A stretch of 10,428 bases of DNA from Candidatus Berkelbacteria bacterium. GTDB lineage: Bacteria; Patescibacteriota; UBA1384; VFKW01. Positions within the stretch are counted from its first letter, which is position 1; each line of letters begins with the position of its first letter. A program made the position numbers and the translations under genes. Positions 1 through 6,496 of the stretch are shown here, piece by piece. The notes beneath the pieces are model-generated. The model was not told where the DNA came from. It searched no databases and saw nothing but the letters and a program-made list of their open reading frames with translations. The stretch is from assembly GCA_009885355.1 (NCBI GenBank), contig VFKW01000003.1, forward strand, positions 1-10,428. Reading direction: 5' to 3'.

Positions 1-115
1 CAAGAGTCATAATTATTCCTTTCTATAACTCCTTTCCGGGAACTCATCATTCTACCAGACGAACATTAAGCTGACTAGTTATGAGAACATTATAGCTGAA
101 TGATTACAAAGGGTA
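1..115 (-). other. Upstream spacer with a possible divergent gene start at the left edge
   Basis: On the minus strand an AAAGGA Shine-Dalgarno-like stretch lies 6 nt before an ATG at positions 10-8, and only three codons (Met-Thr-Leu) fit before the window ends. A TATAAT hexamer on the same strand lies at 94-89, with no convincing -35. This fits a gene transcribed divergently from uvrA, but far too little is visible to identify it or to be sure it exists. Confidence 0.3.
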
Positions 116-144
116 TTGTAACTATTGACAGATTGTGATATACT
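116..144 (+). promoter_or_regulatory. Candidate uvrA promoter
   Basis: TTGTAA at 116-121 and TATACT at 139-144 are separated by 17 nt, and TGA directly before TATACT makes an extended -10. A better -35 match, TTGACA at 125-130, sits too close to this -10 and has no -10 of its own at the right distance. Transcription would start near 151, giving a leader of about 58 nt. That leader holds a small dyad (TTAGC-CGC-GCTAA, 178-190). The AAAGGTG ribosome site at 198-204 precedes the ATG at 209. No LexA-type operator was recognised. Confidence 0.55.
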
Positions 145-208
145 ACTTGCGTCAAGGCGGTGATTGAAGTATAGAAATTAGCCGCGCTAAATTAGTAAAA
201 GGTGACAG

Positions 209-3052
209 ATGGATAAAATAAAAGTAGTTGGTGCCAGGGTGCACAATCTAAAAAATATATCAGTTGAAATCCCGCGCGACAAACTGACTGTAATCACCGG
301 TTTATCAGGTTCGGGAAAATCATCATTAGCATTCGACACGATTTTTGCCGAAGGCCAGAGACGTTACGTCGAGAGTCTGTCCAGCTATGCCAGACAATTT
401 TTGGGCGTTTTGGAAAAACCCGATGTAGACTATATAGAAGGTCTTTCGCCAGCTATCTCAATTGATCAAAAATCCGCCACCCGAAATCGACGCTCAACAG
501 TCGGTACGATCACAGAAATCTACGATTATTTACGTTTATTATATGCCCGCGTCGGAACTCCTCATTGTCCTGATTGCAATCAAGAAGTCGTCAAACAATC
601 CCCCGAAGAAATCCTTCAGAAAATCATCAAAAAACTTCAAGATCAAGAAAATATAAAATTAATGATCGTCGCTCCTGTCATTTCAAATAAAAAAGGCGAG
701 CACAAACATCCATTAAAACAACTAGCCAAAGCGAAAATTTCAAAAGTCCGTTTTGATGGCACGACTATGGACGTCGAAGAAGCAATCTCAATGGAAGTCG
801 ACAAGCAAAAAGTTCACACTATTGAAGCTATTGTTGGCACTTTAGAGATCAAGCATTTTTACGATGACGATCTTGACCTTATCAATAAATTATCAAAAAC
901 CGTAAATACCGGTTTGGAATTCGGAAATGGCACAATTTTTACCGTTGATTTAAATACCGAAGAAGAAGTTCTCTATTCAAAAATGTATGTTTGTGGCAAA
1001 TGTGGCAAATCATTGCCTGAGATTGAACCTCGTCTTTTCTCATTCAATAGTCCCCAGGGCGCATGTCCTGTCTGCCAAGGCCTCGGTATTCGCCTCGTCG
1101 TCGAACCAGATTTGGTTTTGCCAAATCCTCGCCTGACCATCGCTGAAGGTGCCATTCGCCCTTGGAGCCGCACCACCAGTCATAGCAACTGGTATAATAA
1201 AGTGCTAAATCAACTTTCGACCAAATATAATTTTAGCCTCGACTTAGCGGTCGGTGAGCTTCCAAAAGATATTTTAAATATTGTCCTATACGGCGAAGCC
1301 GAAGATCTTGAAGATCGTTTTGAAGGCGTCATTCCAAATCTCGAGCGACGTTTTCAAGATACTGATTCTGATTATTTACGCCAAGAAATCGAAAAATACA
1401 TGGTTGAAAAGATCTGTACTGCCTGTGGCGGACACAGATTGCGCAAAGAAGTTTTGGGCATCACTTTAAATGGAAAAAATATTGTTGAAGTAAATGAGAT
1501 GACCACGCGCGCTGCTTTAAAATTTTTCACCGATCTTGTCGAAAAAGGAAAATTAAATGATCAACAAAAGCAAATTTCAGAACAAATTATCAAAGAAATC
1601 AGTACTCGTCTGAAGTTTTTAGTCGATGTTGGTTTGTCATATCTTTCATTGGATCGAAATGCCTCGACCTTAGCCGGCGGTGAAGCCCAGCGTATTCGTC
1701 TGGCAACTCAGCTTGGATCCGGTTTAACAGGTGTCATCTATATTTTAGATGAACCATCAATCGGTTTACACCCAAGAGATCACGCAAAATTATTGAAGAC
1801 ATTATTTACCTTGAAAGAAATCGGAAATACTGTTGTAGTCGTCGAACATGACGAGCAAACCATGTATGAAGCCGATTATATCATCGATATTGGCCCGGGC
1901 GCCGGCGAAAATGGCGGAAAAGTCGTCTCCATCGGCACCCCAAAAGAAGTTATGGCTGATCCAAATTCTCTAACCGGTCAATATCTCTCTGGCAAAGTCC
2001 AGATCGAAATTCCCAAAAAACGCCGCGGAGTCGGTGAAAAATTCTTGTCCATTAAAGGCGCCGAAGAATTTAACCTCAAAAATGTCAGCGTAGATATTCC
2101 ACTAAATCGTTTTGTCTGCGTCACCGGCGTTTCCGGGTCTGGCAAATCAACTCTTGTCGAAGATATTTTAGCCAAAGCTTTGTCGGCTCACTTCCATCGC
2201 GCCCAGGAAACTCCTGGCAAGCACGAAGCCATTCTCGGCTTGGAAAATCTCGACAAAGTCATTAATATCGATCAAACCCCAATCGGTCGCACTCCGCGAT
2301 CAAATCCAGCCACCTATACCGGCATCTTCGGACCGATCCGAGAATTATTTTCTTGCACACCTGACGCCTTAAAACACAATTTTGAAGCCGGACATTTCAG
2401 TTTCAACCTTCGTGGTGGACGCTGTGAAGCTTGCCGCGGCGATGGTGTTATCAAAATTGAAATGCATTTCTTGCCCGACGTATATGTCACTTGTGAAGAA
2501 TGCAAAGGTCAACGCTACAATAAAGAAGCCTTGGAAGTCTATTATAAAAATAAAAATATTGCCAATATCTTGAATATGACCGTCGATGAGGCTCTAGCAT
2601 TTTTCAAAGATGAAGAACAGCTTGCTGAAAAATTGCAAATGCTTTCAGCCGTCGGACTTGGCTATGTCAAACTCGGCCAGCCAGCCACCACATTATCCGG
2701 CGGTGAAGCCCAGAGAATTAAACTCGCCACCGAGTTGATGCGTCACGACACCGGTCGAACATTATATATTCTTGACGAGCCGACAACTGGTTTACACTTT
2801 GAAGACATCAAACGACTCTTGCACGTTGTTCAGCAATTGGTTGAAAAAGGCAATACGGTTCTTGTCATCGAACACAATATAGATGTCATCAAATCAGCCG
2901 ACTGGCTCATCGATATGGGTCCTGAAGGCGGAGACGAGGGCGGAAAAGTTGTCGCCATCGGTACTCCTGAAGATGTCGCCAAAGTCAAAGAATCCTATAC
3001 CGGCAAATTCCTATCCGCCGCCCTAAAACAAACAGCCGGCGCTAAAAAATAA
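209..3052 (+). CDS. uvrA: UvrABC excinuclease subunit A
   Basis: UvrA is the ATP-dependent damage sensor of nucleotide excision repair; as a dimer it loads UvrB onto DNA lesions. The 947 residues match the family's usual 940 or so and carry both ABC ATPase halves. The first Walker A (GLSGSGKSS) is at residues 31-39, with a signature (LAGGEAQRI) and Walker B (ILDEPSIGLHP) near 488-520. The second Walker A (GVSGSGKS) is at 640-647, with the second signature (LSGGEAQRI) starting at 829 and Walker B (ILDEPTTGLH) after it. Both zinc modules are intact: C262-x2-C265-x20-C286-x2-C289 and C739-x2-C742-x19-C762-x2-C765. The ATG at 209 has AAAGGTG just upstream. No uvrB or uvrC is adjacent, and a terminator follows, so the gene is probably monocistronic. 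Nothing is missing or broken. Confidence 0.98.
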   Translation: MDKIKVVGARVHNLKNISVEIPRDKLTVITGLSGSGKSSLAFDTIFAEGQRRYVESLSSYARQFLGVLEKPDVDYIEGLSPAISIDQKSATRNRRSTVGTITEIYDYLRLLYARVGTPHCPDCNQEVVKQSPEEILQKIIKKLQDQENIKLMIVAPVISNKKGEHKHPLKQLAKAKISKVRFDGTTMDVEEAISMEVDKQKVHTIEAIVGTLEIKHFYDDDLDLINKLSKTVNTGLEFGNGTIFTVDLNTEEEVLYSKMYVCGKCGKSLPEIEPRLFSFNSPQGACPVCQGLGIRLVVEPDLVLPNPRLTIAEGAIRPWSRTTSHSNWYNKVLNQLSTKYNFSLDLAVGELPKDILNIVLYGEAEDLEDRFEGVIPNLERRFQDTDSDYLRQEIEKYMVEKICTACGGHRLRKEVLGITLNGKNIVEVNEMTTRAALKFFTDLVEKGKLNDQQKQISEQIIKEISTRLKFLVDVGLSYLSLDRNASTLAGGEAQRIRLATQLGSGLTGVIYILDEPSIGLHPRDHAKLLKTLFTLKEIGNTVVVVEHDEQTMYEADYIIDIGPGAGENGGKVVSIGTPKEVMADPNSLTGQYLSGKVQIEIPKKRRGVGEKFLSIKGAEEFNLKNVSVDIPLNRFVCVTGVSGSGKSTLVEDILAKALSAHFHRAQETPGKHEAILGLENLDKVINIDQTPIGRTPRSNPATYTGIFGPIRELFSCTPDALKHNFEAGHFSFNLRGGRCEACRGDGVIKIEMHFLPDVYVTCEECKGQRYNKEALEVYYKNKNIANILNMTVDEALAFFKDEEQLAEKLQMLSAVGLGYVKLGQPATTLSGGEAQRIKLATELMRHDTGRTLYILDEPTTGLHFEDIKRLLHVVQQLVEKGNTVLVIEHNIDVIKSADWLIDMGPEGGDEGGKVVAIGTPEDVAKVKESYTGKFLSAALKQTAGAKK

Positions 3053-3059
3053 TTTCCAC

Positions 3060-3079
3060 GTAGCTCAAGCTTTAGCTTG
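3060..3079. repeat. 20-nt dyad repeat, copy 1
   Basis: GTAGCTCAAGCTTTAGCTTG lies 7 nt after the uvrA stop. It contains the self-complementary core CAAGC-TTTA-GCTTG. A copy identical at 19 of 20 positions lies at 5421-5440, also in the 3' flank of a plus-strand gene. This suggests a small dispersed family; its role is unknown. Confidence 0.65.
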
Positions 3080-3087
3080 TATATAAT

Positions 3088-3121
3088 TTCAAAAAAGCCG
3101 GATTACTCCGGCTTTTTTGAA
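3088..3121 (+). terminator. uvrA Rho-independent terminator
   Basis: The stem AAAAAAGCCGGA/TCCGGCTTTTTT with loop TTAC is perfect over 12 bp and ends in a T run. Because the A-run/T-run arms are symmetrical it could work in both directions. The last Ts also form part of the -35 of the next gene. Confidence 0.93.
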
Positions 3122-3144
3122 TAATTCAACTTTCAATATATAAT
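3117..3144 (+). promoter_or_regulatory. rnhB promoter, predicting a leaderless mRNA
   Basis: TTGAAT (3117-3122) is 16 nt from a perfect TATAAT (3139-3144), which ends only 6 nt before the ATG at 3151. A start about 7 nt after the -10 would fall on the A of the ATG. No Shine-Dalgarno sequence is present between them. The -35 overlaps the T run of the uvrA terminator. Confidence 0.7.
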
Positions 3145-3150
3145 ATCCAC

Positions 3151-3768
3151 ATGAGCAAAGAACGACCGAATTTTGAATATGAAGAAAAATACCGACTTGA
3201 AGGTTATAAATATATAGCCGGAATAGACGAAGTCGGTCGCGGGCCATGGGCGGGACCGGTGGTGGCCGCGGCAGTAATTTTGCCGGCAGAATGTCAAAAA
3301 ATGGCGGGGATAAATGATTCAAAAAAATTAAGTGAGAAAAAGCGAAATGAGCTTGATTTAGTTATTCGCGAGGTGTCGGTGGGGTTTGGAATTGGCGAGG
3401 CTAGTTGCGAGGAAATCGATGAGATTGGTTTGCAGCCGGCGACTTTTCTGGCTTTTTCACGCGCGATTGAAGAATTGGAAAATGTCGATTATTTATTGAT
3501 CGACGGTATGCAATGGAAAAAGTGTAAATTACCCAACCAATCGATTATTCAAGGGGACGCGATCTCAATGTCGATCGCGGCCGCCTCCATAATTGCAAAA
3601 GTTTATCGGGATAATTTAATGTGTGATTTTCACAAAGATTTTCCAGACTATGGTTTCGACAAACACAAGGGCTACGGCACCAAACAGCATATCGAGGCAT
3701 TGCAAAAAGTTGGTATCTGTACATTGCACAGAAAAAGCTTCAAGCCGATTAAAGCATTTACAAAATAG
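3151..3768 (+). CDS. rnhB: Ribonuclease HII
   Basis: RNase HII cuts RNA in RNA-DNA hybrids and incises 5' of single ribonucleotides embedded in DNA, starting ribonucleotide excision repair in the cytoplasm. The 205-residue length is typical. The four acidic metal ligands are all visible: D26 and E27 in IAGIDEVGRGPWAGP, D118 in LLIDGM, and D136 in the IIQGDAISMSIAAASIIAKV block. The GRG motif (29-31), which recognises the ribonucleotide 2'-OH in characterised members, is intact, as is the conserved Tyr of HKGYGTKQH (Y175). The start at 3151 begins just before conserved sequence and matches the near-leaderless promoter. The gene stands alone between the uvrA terminator and rnpB; the rnpB promoter begins inside its last codons. 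Confidence 0.97.
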   Translation: MSKERPNFEYEEKYRLEGYKYIAGIDEVGRGPWAGPVVAAAVILPAECQKMAGINDSKKLSEKKRNELDLVIREVSVGFGIGEASCEEIDEIGLQPATFLAFSRAIEELENVDYLLIDGMQWKKCKLPNQSIIQGDAISMSIAAASIIAKVYRDNLMCDFHKDFPDYGFDKHKGYGTKQHIEALQKVGICTLHRKSFKPIKAFTK

Positions 3769-3785
3769 GTAAAATCTGATATAAT
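3757..3785 (+). promoter_or_regulatory. rnpB promoter
   Basis: TTTACA (3757-3762) and TATAAT (3780-3785) are separated by 17 nt, and TGA directly before TATAAT gives an extended -10. The predicted start near 3792 coincides with the 5' strand of helix P1 of the RNase P RNA. The -35 lies inside the final codons of rnhB. Confidence 0.85.
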
Positions 3786-3790
3786 TTGAT

Positions 3791-4333
3791 TATCTTTGGG
3801 TTAGCGAAATGATCGCGGCGATACGTTCATCGCGTGTCGCTGAGGAAAGTCCAGACTCCTAAGAGCAATGCACCGCAGAACCGTACTTTGCGCGGTGACT
3901 AGCAGTAGACGGATTCAGTCTAAAAAGGATTTTAAATTTATTTTTGGTCCTCGATTAAACTGAGACTAGTTGTTTGCCGGTCACCGCGCAAAGCGCGGTA
4001 ATATGTGGCCGCCGTAAAGACGCGGGAATAGTGCAACAGAAAATATACCGCCAAACCGTGCATAGCACGTAATTTACAAATAATAATTTTCAATTTTCAT
4101 TGAATTTTCAGTTAATCAATTGTAGCTTACGCGCTGTGCGCGGCGGTAAGGATGAAAACGTGGTGTAAGAGACCACGCGTTCGGTCGGCGACGATCGTCT
4201 GTGAAAACCCTGCACGGAGCAAGACAAGTGGGTCCCACCATCATCAAGGTCTGCTCGATCTGATGCCCCGGGATCTTGTCGCATAGATAGATGATCATAT
4301 AAACAGAATCTGGCTTATCGCGGCCCAAAGATA
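3791..4333 (+). ncRNA. rnpB: RNase P RNA, bacterial type A-like, enlarged
   Basis: This is the catalytic RNA that removes 5' leaders from tRNA precursors. Helix P1 pairs TATCTTTGGG (3791-3800) with CCCAAAGATA (4324-4333). The conserved 5' core GAGGAAAGTCC is at 3842-3852. Its partner ACAGAATCTGGCTTA is at 4303-4317, and CCAGA/TCTGG forms P4 with compensatory changes relative to the Escherichia coli CCGGG/CCCGG. The other core blocks are GTGCAACAGAAAATATACCGCC-like sequence (4031-4052), GGTAAGGATGAAAACG (4145-4160) and GGAGCAAGACAAG (4216-4228). At about 543 nt it is much longer than the usual 350-400. The extra length lies in an elongated P12 (about 4052-4145) and in an insert of about 80 nt at 3900-3979. 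Boundaries come from P1 and could be off by a few bases. Confidence 0.95.
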
Positions 4334-4347
4334 TTTTTAAAAACTGA

Positions 4348-4375
4348 TAAGCTAGTAAGCAGTAAGCTAATAAGC
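4348..4375. repeat. Four spaced TAAGC repeats
   Basis: TAAGC starts at 4348, 4356, 4363 and 4371, a period of 7-8 nt, in the spacer between rnpB and tRNA-Gln. The outer ends also form a dyad, ATAAGCT/AGCTTAT. No clear promoter for the tRNA is visible here (only a weak TATAAA at 4385-4390), so the tRNA may be co-transcribed with rnpB. The repeat resembles replication slippage. Confidence 0.55.
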
Positions 4376-4403
4376 TTATGATATTATAAAACTTATTAAA
4401 TAA

Positions 4404-4477
4404 TGGGGAATCGTCTAACGGTAGGACACCACCCTTTGAAGGTGATTATTCAGGTTCGAATCCTGGTTCCCCAGCCA
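4404..4477 (+). tRNA. tRNA-Gln (anticodon UUG), CCA encoded
   Basis: Acceptor arms TGGGGAA and TTCCCCA pair over 7 bp, followed by discriminator G and an encoded CCA (4475-4477). The anticodon loop CTTTGAA gives UUG, reading glutamine codons. The T arm CAGG-TTCGAAT-CCTG is regular. The first anticodon-stem pair appears to be a C-A mismatch. It is the only one of the three tRNA genes here with an encoded CCA. It lies 70 nt after rnpB and is followed by a terminator. Confidence 0.95.
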
Positions 4478-4480
4478 AAT

Positions 4481-4513
4481 AAAAAATAACAGGCCAAAAG
4501 TCTGTTATTTTTT
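4481..4513 (+). terminator. Terminator after tRNA-Gln
   Basis: Perfect 12-bp stem AAAAAATAACAG/CTGTTATTTTTT (4481-4492 with 4502-4513) around a 9-nt loop. The T run is shared with the -35 of the next promoter. Confidence 0.9.
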
Positions 4514-4539
4514 GATATTTCAAATTTATAAGCTATAAT
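4512..4539 (+). promoter_or_regulatory. Promoter of the exported glycosidase-family gene
   Basis: TTGATA (4512-4517) is 16 nt from TATAAT (4534-4539). The -35 overlaps the end of the tRNA-Gln terminator, the same arrangement as at rnhB. Unlike rnhB this gene has a leader of about 25 nt with a strong AGGAGG ribosome site (4558-4563), which lies 7 nt before the TTG at 4571 and decides that start. Confidence 0.8.
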
Positions 4540-4570
4540 TCATACATCACAACTTGCAGGAGGTAGAGAA

Positions 4571-5338
4571 TTGAGAAAGGCATGTTTGTTGTTCTTTATA
4601 GCTATATTTTGGGTTGGTCTTTGTCAATCGACTCCTGTCGAGGCAAGGACTAAGCACAAAAAAACACGACTTCAGAAGCCAAAAATTGTTTTTAAAGTTT
4701 TGGGCTGCAAGCCGTATGACATGAGAAACTATTATATAAACATAGTGGTTTCATCCACGCCCAAAGGCGAACTGGTTAGCTCAATGGTTAAAAGGAGCAA
4801 GGCTGTTTTTGGGGTCAATGGTGGGTATTTTGATCCAGAAACCTTATCTTCGATCGGGACAATTTGGTGTATGGGCAAAGATCTGACTGAGTGCACCATC
4901 CCCTACAGAAGAGGAGTATTGTCTCAAGATACCCAAGTTAGAATCGGCTTGAAAGCGCCAAACAACTCTCTATTTTCGATCGAAGCCGGTCCGATTTTAA
5001 TACATGATGGTGAAATCGTCAGAAGCTACCAGTGGTTTTTTCCATCGTTTTGGAATCACAAATCTCGTGTCCGAAACGTGATTGCGACCTGCGGACATAA
5101 TGTTCTTTTCTATCGATTCAGGGGCAGTCTTTGGGACACGGCCAAATATCTGAAAAAGAAAGGCATTCTTTTTGCGGAAAATCTTGATGGCGGCAGCTCG
5201 TGCGCAAAATGGAAACATGTCAGAAACGCCATTGTTGTACTGCCAAAAACAACTCTGGAATATCAGAACTATAAGCAGCAGTGCAGCTGGCTTAATAATA
5301 TGCAAAACAACACTCCTCAATCTTCGATCTTGCAGTAG
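4571..5338 (+). CDS. Exported phosphodiester glycosidase (NAGPA-like) family protein
   Basis: The 255-residue protein has the hallmarks of the phosphodiester glycosidase domain (DUF2233, NAGPA-like): VFGVNGGYFD (79-88), the IEAGPILIHDG block (138-147) and the C-terminal NLDGGSS (204-210). Family members include the lysosomal uncovering enzyme, which removes GlcNAc from GlcNAc-1-phospho-mannose; bacterial members are thought to act on phosphodiester-linked sugars of envelope or extracellular polymers. The substrate here is unknown. Residues 1-25 look like a signal peptide: basic RK, a hydrophobic CLLFFIAIFWVGLC core and a VEA|RT cleavage site. The VGLC segment is a poor lipobox, so I favour a secreted or periplasm-like protein over a lipoprotein. 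Start is TTG, fixed by AGGAGG. The gene has its own promoter and terminator. About 40 residues after the DGGSS motif are family-atypical and polar. Confidence 0.85.
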   Translation: MRKACLLFFIAIFWVGLCQSTPVEARTKHKKTRLQKPKIVFKVLGCKPYDMRNYYINIVVSSTPKGELVSSMVKRSKAVFGVNGGYFDPETLSSIGTIWCMGKDLTECTIPYRRGVLSQDTQVRIGLKAPNNSLFSIEAGPILIHDGEIVRSYQWFFPSFWNHKSRVRNVIATCGHNVLFYRFRGSLWDTAKYLKKKGILFAENLDGGSSCAKWKHVRNAIVVLPKTTLEYQNYKQQCSWLNNMQNNTPQSSILQ

Positions 5339-5364
5339 GATCACATCGCCGTAATAATACGCAT

Positions 5365-5394
5365 AGCCCCGCTAAAAACGGGGCTTATTTTTTA
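5365..5394 (+). terminator. Terminator after the glycosidase-family gene
   Basis: Stem AGCCCCG/CGGGGCT (5365-5371 with 5379-5385) with loop CTAAAAA, followed by TATTTTTTAT. Confidence 0.92.
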
Positions 5395-5420
5395 TACTAT
5401 TAGGACTTTCTCGTTTTATT

Positions 5421-5440
5421 GTAGCCCAAGCTTTAGCTTG
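5421..5440. repeat. 20-nt dyad repeat, copy 2
   Basis: GTAGCCCAAGCTTTAGCTTG matches the copy after uvrA at 19 of 20 bases. Here GCTAC at about 5467-5471 is the inverted complement of the opening GTAGC, so the repeat may be one end of a roughly 50-nt inverted-repeat element lying between two convergent genes. Confidence 0.65.
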
Positions 5441-5504
5441 CTATTGCGTAAAAAACTAAAACTTATGCTACGGGTATAAAAATAAGAAAGTATAAACATA
5501 TTAA

Positions 5505-6191
5505 TTATTTTGAAAAATACCGTATCGCAACAGGAGTAACATAAGTCTCGATAATTGCTGAAAATATTAATAGCGGTATAATTATTTTAATATATTTCGT
5601 AAATGCAAATAGCATCGCATTTTTAAAACCGCTAAATTCTTTTAAAAATAACATACGTATAAATTTTGATCCCAACCAAACGCCATATCCGCAAGAAAGA
5701 ATAATCGCAAATGATTCAGTTATACCGTGCGGCAGAAGTCCGGCCAAAACAACTGCACTGCTCGAACTCAAATATACAATCGCAGAAACAATTCCAATAA
5801 TCTGACTATTCACATAGATGAAATACACTGGAAAAAGTCCAAATATCACACCGGAAAACATCGCCATAAATGCTTTTTCACTATTATTTGATAAAATATC
5901 GGCAAAAGTACTAAAAGTCGAAAAATTGGTTTTAATCAAAGGAGCTTTTGAGATTGTCGCGTCTGCAGCATCCAGTATCGACGTTATATGGGCCACATAA
6001 ATAGAAAAAGTAAATGCAATTACTAAGATAAAAAGATTTGCAATCAAAACAAAATATAATTTATTCGGCTTATTCTCATGGCAGCCAAGAAAGGTGCATT
6101 TTGTCAGGAAATAATAAGATTTAAATTTCTGCGAAATGTTTTTAAAAATAGGGGATTTATTTTTTCCAAATATTTTTTGTTTGTTTTCCAT
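5505..6191 (-). CDS. SpoIIM-family (stage II sporulation protein M / DUF95) integral membrane protein
   Basis: The 228-residue protein is built almost wholly of membrane segments: about 46-68, 107-140 (one long or two short), 146-178 (with a polar LPHGITE turn) and 198-222. The family hallmark is the LPHGITESFAIILSCGYGVWLG block at 153-174, together with the AFMAMFSGVIFGLF segment (107-120) and the C-terminal SAIIETYVTP (211-220). In sporulating Firmicutes SpoIIM recruits peptidoglycan hydrolases during engulfment, but the family is widespread in non-sporulating bacteria and archaea, where its role is poorly defined; no sporulation should be inferred here. The N-terminal 40 residues are basic and probably cytoplasmic. 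There is no Shine-Dalgarno; a -10 lies 6 nt before the ATG. It is convergent with the glycosidase-family gene and shares no operon. Confidence 0.85.
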   Translation of the reverse strand: MENKQKIFGKNKSPIFKNISQKFKSYYFLTKCTFLGCHENKPNKLYFVLIANLFILVIAFTFSIYVAHITSILDAADATISKAPLIKTNFSTFSTFADILSNNSEKAFMAMFSGVIFGLFPVYFIYVNSQIIGIVSAIVYLSSSSAVVLAGLLPHGITESFAIILSCGYGVWLGSKFIRMLFLKEFSGFKNAMLFAFTKYIKIIIPLLIFSAIIETYVTPVAIRYFSK

Positions 6192-6197
6192 TTTTTC

Positions 6198-6225
6198 ATT
6201 CTAGCTTGGTCAAATGATGAATCAA
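6198..6225 (-). promoter_or_regulatory. Promoter of the SpoIIM-family gene, predicting a leaderless mRNA
   Basis: On the minus strand TTGATT (6225-6220) is 16 nt from TAGAAT (6203-6198), which ends 6 nt before the ATG at 6191. The gap and the missing ribosome site repeat the rnhB arrangement. Confidence 0.6.
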
Positions 6226-6355
6226 TAAAGATTGTCACAAACTCTGCCGCTTAGAGCTCGTCCCATAAAAATAACTCCCCAATAGGGATTCGGCCACCAC
6301 CGACAGACTATGTAGTTTTTGCACGGCGAACCCGGTTCGACTCCTTTGGTGTATT

Positions 6356-6397
6356 TATTTCAAAAAAACACCTTTGCCAAGGTGCTTTTTTGAAATA
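6356..6397. terminator. Symmetrical bidirectional terminator beside tRNA-Gly
   Basis: Two 19-nt arms (6356-6374 and 6379-6397) pair with a single A-C mismatch around the loop TGCC. The core is CACCTT/AAGGTG, flanked by A6-7 and T6 runs and then TATTTC/GAAATA. It lies 1 nt after the tRNA-Gly discriminator on the minus strand and can also stop plus-strand transcripts. Confidence 0.9.
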
Positions 6398-6398
6398 G

Positions 6399-6470
6399 AG
6401 CGGGTAAGGGGAGTCGAACCCCTGTCTCAAGTTTGGAAAACTCGCATAATAACCGTTATACTATACCCGC
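6399..6470 (-). tRNA. tRNA-Gly (anticodon UCC)
   Basis: Acceptor arms GCGGGTA and TACCCGC pair perfectly. The discriminator is T, as usual for bacterial tRNA-Gly, and CCA is not encoded. The anticodon arm CGAGT-TTTCCAA-ACTTG gives UCC, and the T arm is AGGGG-TTCGACT-CCCCT. UCC reads GGA/GGG, so this gene gives no sign of the UGA-to-glycine recoding known from Gracilibacteria and Absconditabacteria, which needs a UCA anticodon. Confidence 0.95.
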
Positions 6471-6496
6471 AAGACAATTTTCAATTTCCAATACTT

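Noticed and set aside
125..130. TTGACA as the uvrA -35
   Set aside because: It is a perfect hexamer, but the only good -10 (139-144) is 8 nt away and sequence at the proper distance has no -10 character.
4116..4328. 70-residue minus-strand open frame
   Set aside because: It lies wholly within the RNase P RNA gene, whose conserved core and P1/P4 pairings explain the sequence.
4997..5344. 115-residue minus-strand open frame
   Set aside because: It is antisense to the conserved C-terminal half of the glycosidase-family protein.
5505..6191. Evidence for sporulation
   Set aside because: SpoIIM-family membrane proteins are widespread in non-sporulating bacteria and archaea, and no other sporulation gene is present.
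6130..6360. Full tmRNA gene on the plus strand
   Set aside because: A T-arm-like motif and a tag-like NSAA-stop occur, but the T stem does not close beyond two pairs, no acceptor stem pairs with a 5' partner, and the 5' part would lie inside the SpoIIM-family coding region.
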